A DNA stretch of 64,000 bases, taken from positions 330,437 through 394,436 of the forward strand of contig NZ_JACSQL010000003.1 in the NCBI RefSeq assembly GCF_014836635.1. The letters are read 5' to 3'. Shown here piece by piece: positions 62,572 through 64,000 of the stretch. Every line of letters begins with the position of its first letter. Within the stretch, counting starts at the first letter, position 1. The DNA comes from Paenibacillus gallinarum (GTDB taxonomy: Bacteria > Bacillota > Bacilli > Paenibacillales > Paenibacillaceae). The notes below the pieces were generated by a model. That model searched no databases, was not told the origin of the DNA, and was given only the letters and a program-made list of their open reading frames with translations. A program made the position numbers and the translations under genes.

Positions 62572-62660
62572 ATTGAACTAACGAAAAAACGTTAGTTCAA
62601 TACAGGATAGAGCAGTCTGCCGATAGCATTTGTTGATCTAAAGGGCAAGATAGAGTGTTC
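62572..62660 (+). repeat. Two-hairpin element, copy i (perfect left hairpin)
   Basis: ATTGAACTAACG-AAAAAA-CGTTAGTTCAAT is a perfect 12-bp stem. The terminator region is diverged (GAGCAGTCTGCC), and the right hairpin is reduced to GGGCAAGATAGAG. A hairpin AGTGTTC/GAACACT follows at 62654-62674. Confidence 0.82.
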
Positions 62661-62725
62661 ACTTCGCGAACACTTCACATAATGAAAGTTTTGTTAAATG
62701 TGTCATAGGTGGGAGGTAAAATTTA

Positions 62726-63112
62726 ATGGACAAAGACTTAGAAATACTATTTATGAATGAAAAGGTATTAGAAGGTAGTTTTTTATTTTACTTCCATGAA
62801 AAAAGTTCTTTTCAAGAGGGTGCATTCTGGGATTACTATAATAGTGTTATATCAATAACAAGCAATAAAATTAAGGATGAATTAGAAGACGATAATGCTA
62901 CCACAAAAGCAATTGTATACACACATAATGAAATATTGAAGAAATTTATACATCACTTATCTCCCAATGATATGTATGAAATTAAAAACTTCCCAATCGA
63001 TAATTTACATTTGTATAATGAAAGATTGAGTTATATGTTAGAGGGATATTTCAAAGGATTTGTTATAAATGAAGACTTATATGATGAGGACTTAAAGAAC
63101 CCGATGTCATAG
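62726..63112 (+). CDS. Hypothetical protein, possibly Imm41-like immunity protein
   Basis: 128 aa from ATG 62726, GTGGGAGG upstream. All-helical, acidic, no membrane or signal. EGSFLFYFHEKSSFQEGAFW, HHLSPNDMYEIKNFP and LSYMLEGYFKGFVINEDL recall Imm41-type immunity proteins of polymorphic toxins, from memory only. No toxin gene is nearby. Gene-plus-element unit with copy j 68 bases later. Confidence 0.55.
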   Translation: MDKDLEILFMNEKVLEGSFLFYFHEKSSFQEGAFWDYYNSVISITSNKIKDELEDDNATTKAIVYTHNEILKKFIHHLSPNDMYEIKNFPIDNLHLYNERLSYMLEGYFKGFVINEDLYDEDLKNPMS

Positions 63113-63180
63113 CAAAATGGCTAGGAAGAGAATACATGCTATCACCTGCTAAAAATTATTCATCGCATCATAATAAAACA

Positions 63181-63278
63181 TTAAGCTTACGAAAAACGAT
63201 AGTTGAACACATCAGGGAGTAGCTTGCCGGTTGGCAGCTGCTCCATTTTCCGTTAAGTTAACCAGCAGGTTAACTTAA
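63181..63278 (+). repeat. Two-hairpin element, copy j (perfect right hairpin)
   Basis: Left TTAAGCTTACG/CGATAGTTGAA, terminator GGGAGTAGC/GCTGCTCC, and right hairpin TTAAGTTAAC-CAGCAG-GTTAACTTAA with a perfect 10-bp stem. Confidence 0.85.
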
Positions 63279-63362
63279 TACCGCATTGAATGATTTTTTT
63301 GGTTTTATGGTATAATATTACATTAGTGAATTGTTTTAGATCAATGAGCACCAGGGGGCTAT

Positions 63363-63845
63363 ATGAAAAAAAGATATGTTATTATTCTACTATTGATTTT
63401 TGGTATATCATTTTTAATTGGTTATAATAGGTACTTTTATAATTTTAAAAGTCTTGATAACGCAACATTATTTTCAGATTCCATAAAATCACCAGATGGT
63501 AAATATAAAGCTAGCCCGTATTATTTAAATTATGGTGGTGCAGCAGGTGGGGTAAGTTATATTGTCGAAGTTGAACAAACTCAGACTGGTGAAAAGAAAA
63601 AGGTATATTCAAGTAACCATAAAGATGATTTTTCGATATCTTGGAAATCTATAGACGTCCTTTCTATAAAAAATGAAAGTCCTACATATAATGAATATAG
63701 AAATATTGATTTGAATGTTAATACGGATATATATGAAGAATCAGGAGCTGCCTGCCGAAGTTTATTACTTAAAGAGAAATTTGAAAACTGCTATAAAGCT
63801 GAGGACATTAAGGTGCCTCTTATTTTCAAGCTACTAGGTTATTGA
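63363..63845 (+). CDS. Membrane-anchored protein, DUF5412-like
   Basis: 160 aa. AGGGGGCT precedes ATG 63363. N-terminal segment VIILLLIFGISFLIGY then an outside domain with SPDGKYKASPYY, GGAAGGVSYIVEVEQ and DDFSISWKSIDVLSI, a pattern like DUF5412 proteins; this is a tentative match. The stop codon (63843-63845) lies in the left arm of element copy k. Confidence 0.68.
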   Translation: MKKRYVIILLLIFGISFLIGYNRYFYNFKSLDNATLFSDSIKSPDGKYKASPYYLNYGGAAGGVSYIVEVEQTQTGEKKKVYSSNHKDDFSISWKSIDVLSIKNESPTYNEYRNIDLNVNTDIYEESGAACRSLLLKEKFENCYKAEDIKVPLIFKLLGY

Positions 63846-63939
63846 GCTAACGATAAAACGTTAGTTCAAGAAGAAAAAGTAAGCAACCGATCAATAGACC
63901 GGTTGCTTTTTCTTTAAGCTACTGGGCAGGATAGTTTAA
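63842..63939 (+). repeat. Two-hairpin element, copy k (type II terminator)
   Basis: TTGAGCTAACG-ATAAAA-CGTTAGTTCAA; terminator AAGCAACCG/CGGTTGCTT (63881-63908), and right hairpin TTAAGCTA-CTGGGCAGGA-TAGTTTAA. Confidence 0.85.
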
Positions 63940-64000
63940 TTCACTTCGCGATGCAGATTTTTCGGCTTAATATCGAAACTTTTTCCAAGTGTTTATAGTC

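Noticed and set aside
52092..63939. Calling the elements true integron attC sites
   Set aside because: The GTTRRRY/RYYYAAC cores are not matched cleanly and no IntI gene is visible, so only an analogy is claimed.
52092..63939. CRISPR array
   Set aside because: Repeats are about 100 bp, imperfect, irregularly spaced by 0.3-1.2 kb with genes between, and no cas gene is present.

Overview
The window looks like chromosomal DNA of a Paenibacillus-type Firmicute. The reasons are the moderate-to-low GC, strong AGGAGG-type ribosome binding sites, many AraC regulators beside plant-polysaccharide enzymes, a very large S-layer-anchored GH10 xylanase, a class Ib ribonucleotide reductase (nrdI-nrdE-nrdF), a GshF-type glutathione synthetase and a yfmT/yfmS-like pair. 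No rRNA, tRNA, prophage or CRISPR array was seen. Genus level is an inference from gene content.

Region 1 (1-13.6 kb): a cation efflux protein cut by the window edge; a secreted, surface-anchored GH10 xylanase with a cre-like operator; an MFS transporter; a CYP109-like cytochrome P450 divergent from a PadR repressor with a 32-bp dyad between them; a Qnr-like pentapeptide repeat protein; and an AraC regulator divergent from a PhyH-type oxygenase and a GH105 unsaturated uronyl hydrolase. Region 2 (13.8-19.9 kb): a polysaccharide or glycan locus with two GT4 enzymes, one GT2 enzyme, a PIG-L-type deacetylase, a sugar nucleotidyltransferase and a UDP-glucose dehydrogenase. Region 3 (20-36.4 kb): a stalk-domain secreted protein, a MATE pump coupled to gshF, MarR plus MFS, a flavin monooxygenase, a GDSL esterase plus GH43 operon for xylan side chains and oligomers, Mn catalase, and nrdIEF preceded by two NrdR boxes 31 bp apart.

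Region 4 (36.5-52 kb): an intracellular GH53 galactanase with AraC, an S66 peptidase, a VOC protein, an aldehyde dehydrogenase coupled to a soluble chemoreceptor, a secreted PL1 pectate lyase, another AraC, an aldo/keto reductase, a GNAT protein, a frameshifted small membrane gene and a secreted GH5 endoglucanase. Together regions 1, 3 and 4 form a plant cell-wall lifestyle: secreted enzymes (GH10, PL1, GH5) make oligomers and cytoplasmic ones (GH43, GH105, GH53) finish them.

Region 5 (52-64 kb) is different: AT-rich, with small, mostly unrecognised secreted, lipoprotein and membrane genes, IS4 relics, and genes broken by single-base frameshifts. From 54.6 kb rightward every intact gene points the same way, and most are followed by a recurring intergenic element of about 100 bp. 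That element has an A-loop hairpin, an exchangeable terminator hairpin, and a second hairpin with a GGCAGGA-like loop. Twelve full or partial copies lie in 12 kb. The gene-plus-element layout resembles an integrase-less cassette array, and it is the most promising undescribed system here. Three members of one secreted protein family sit in the same region.
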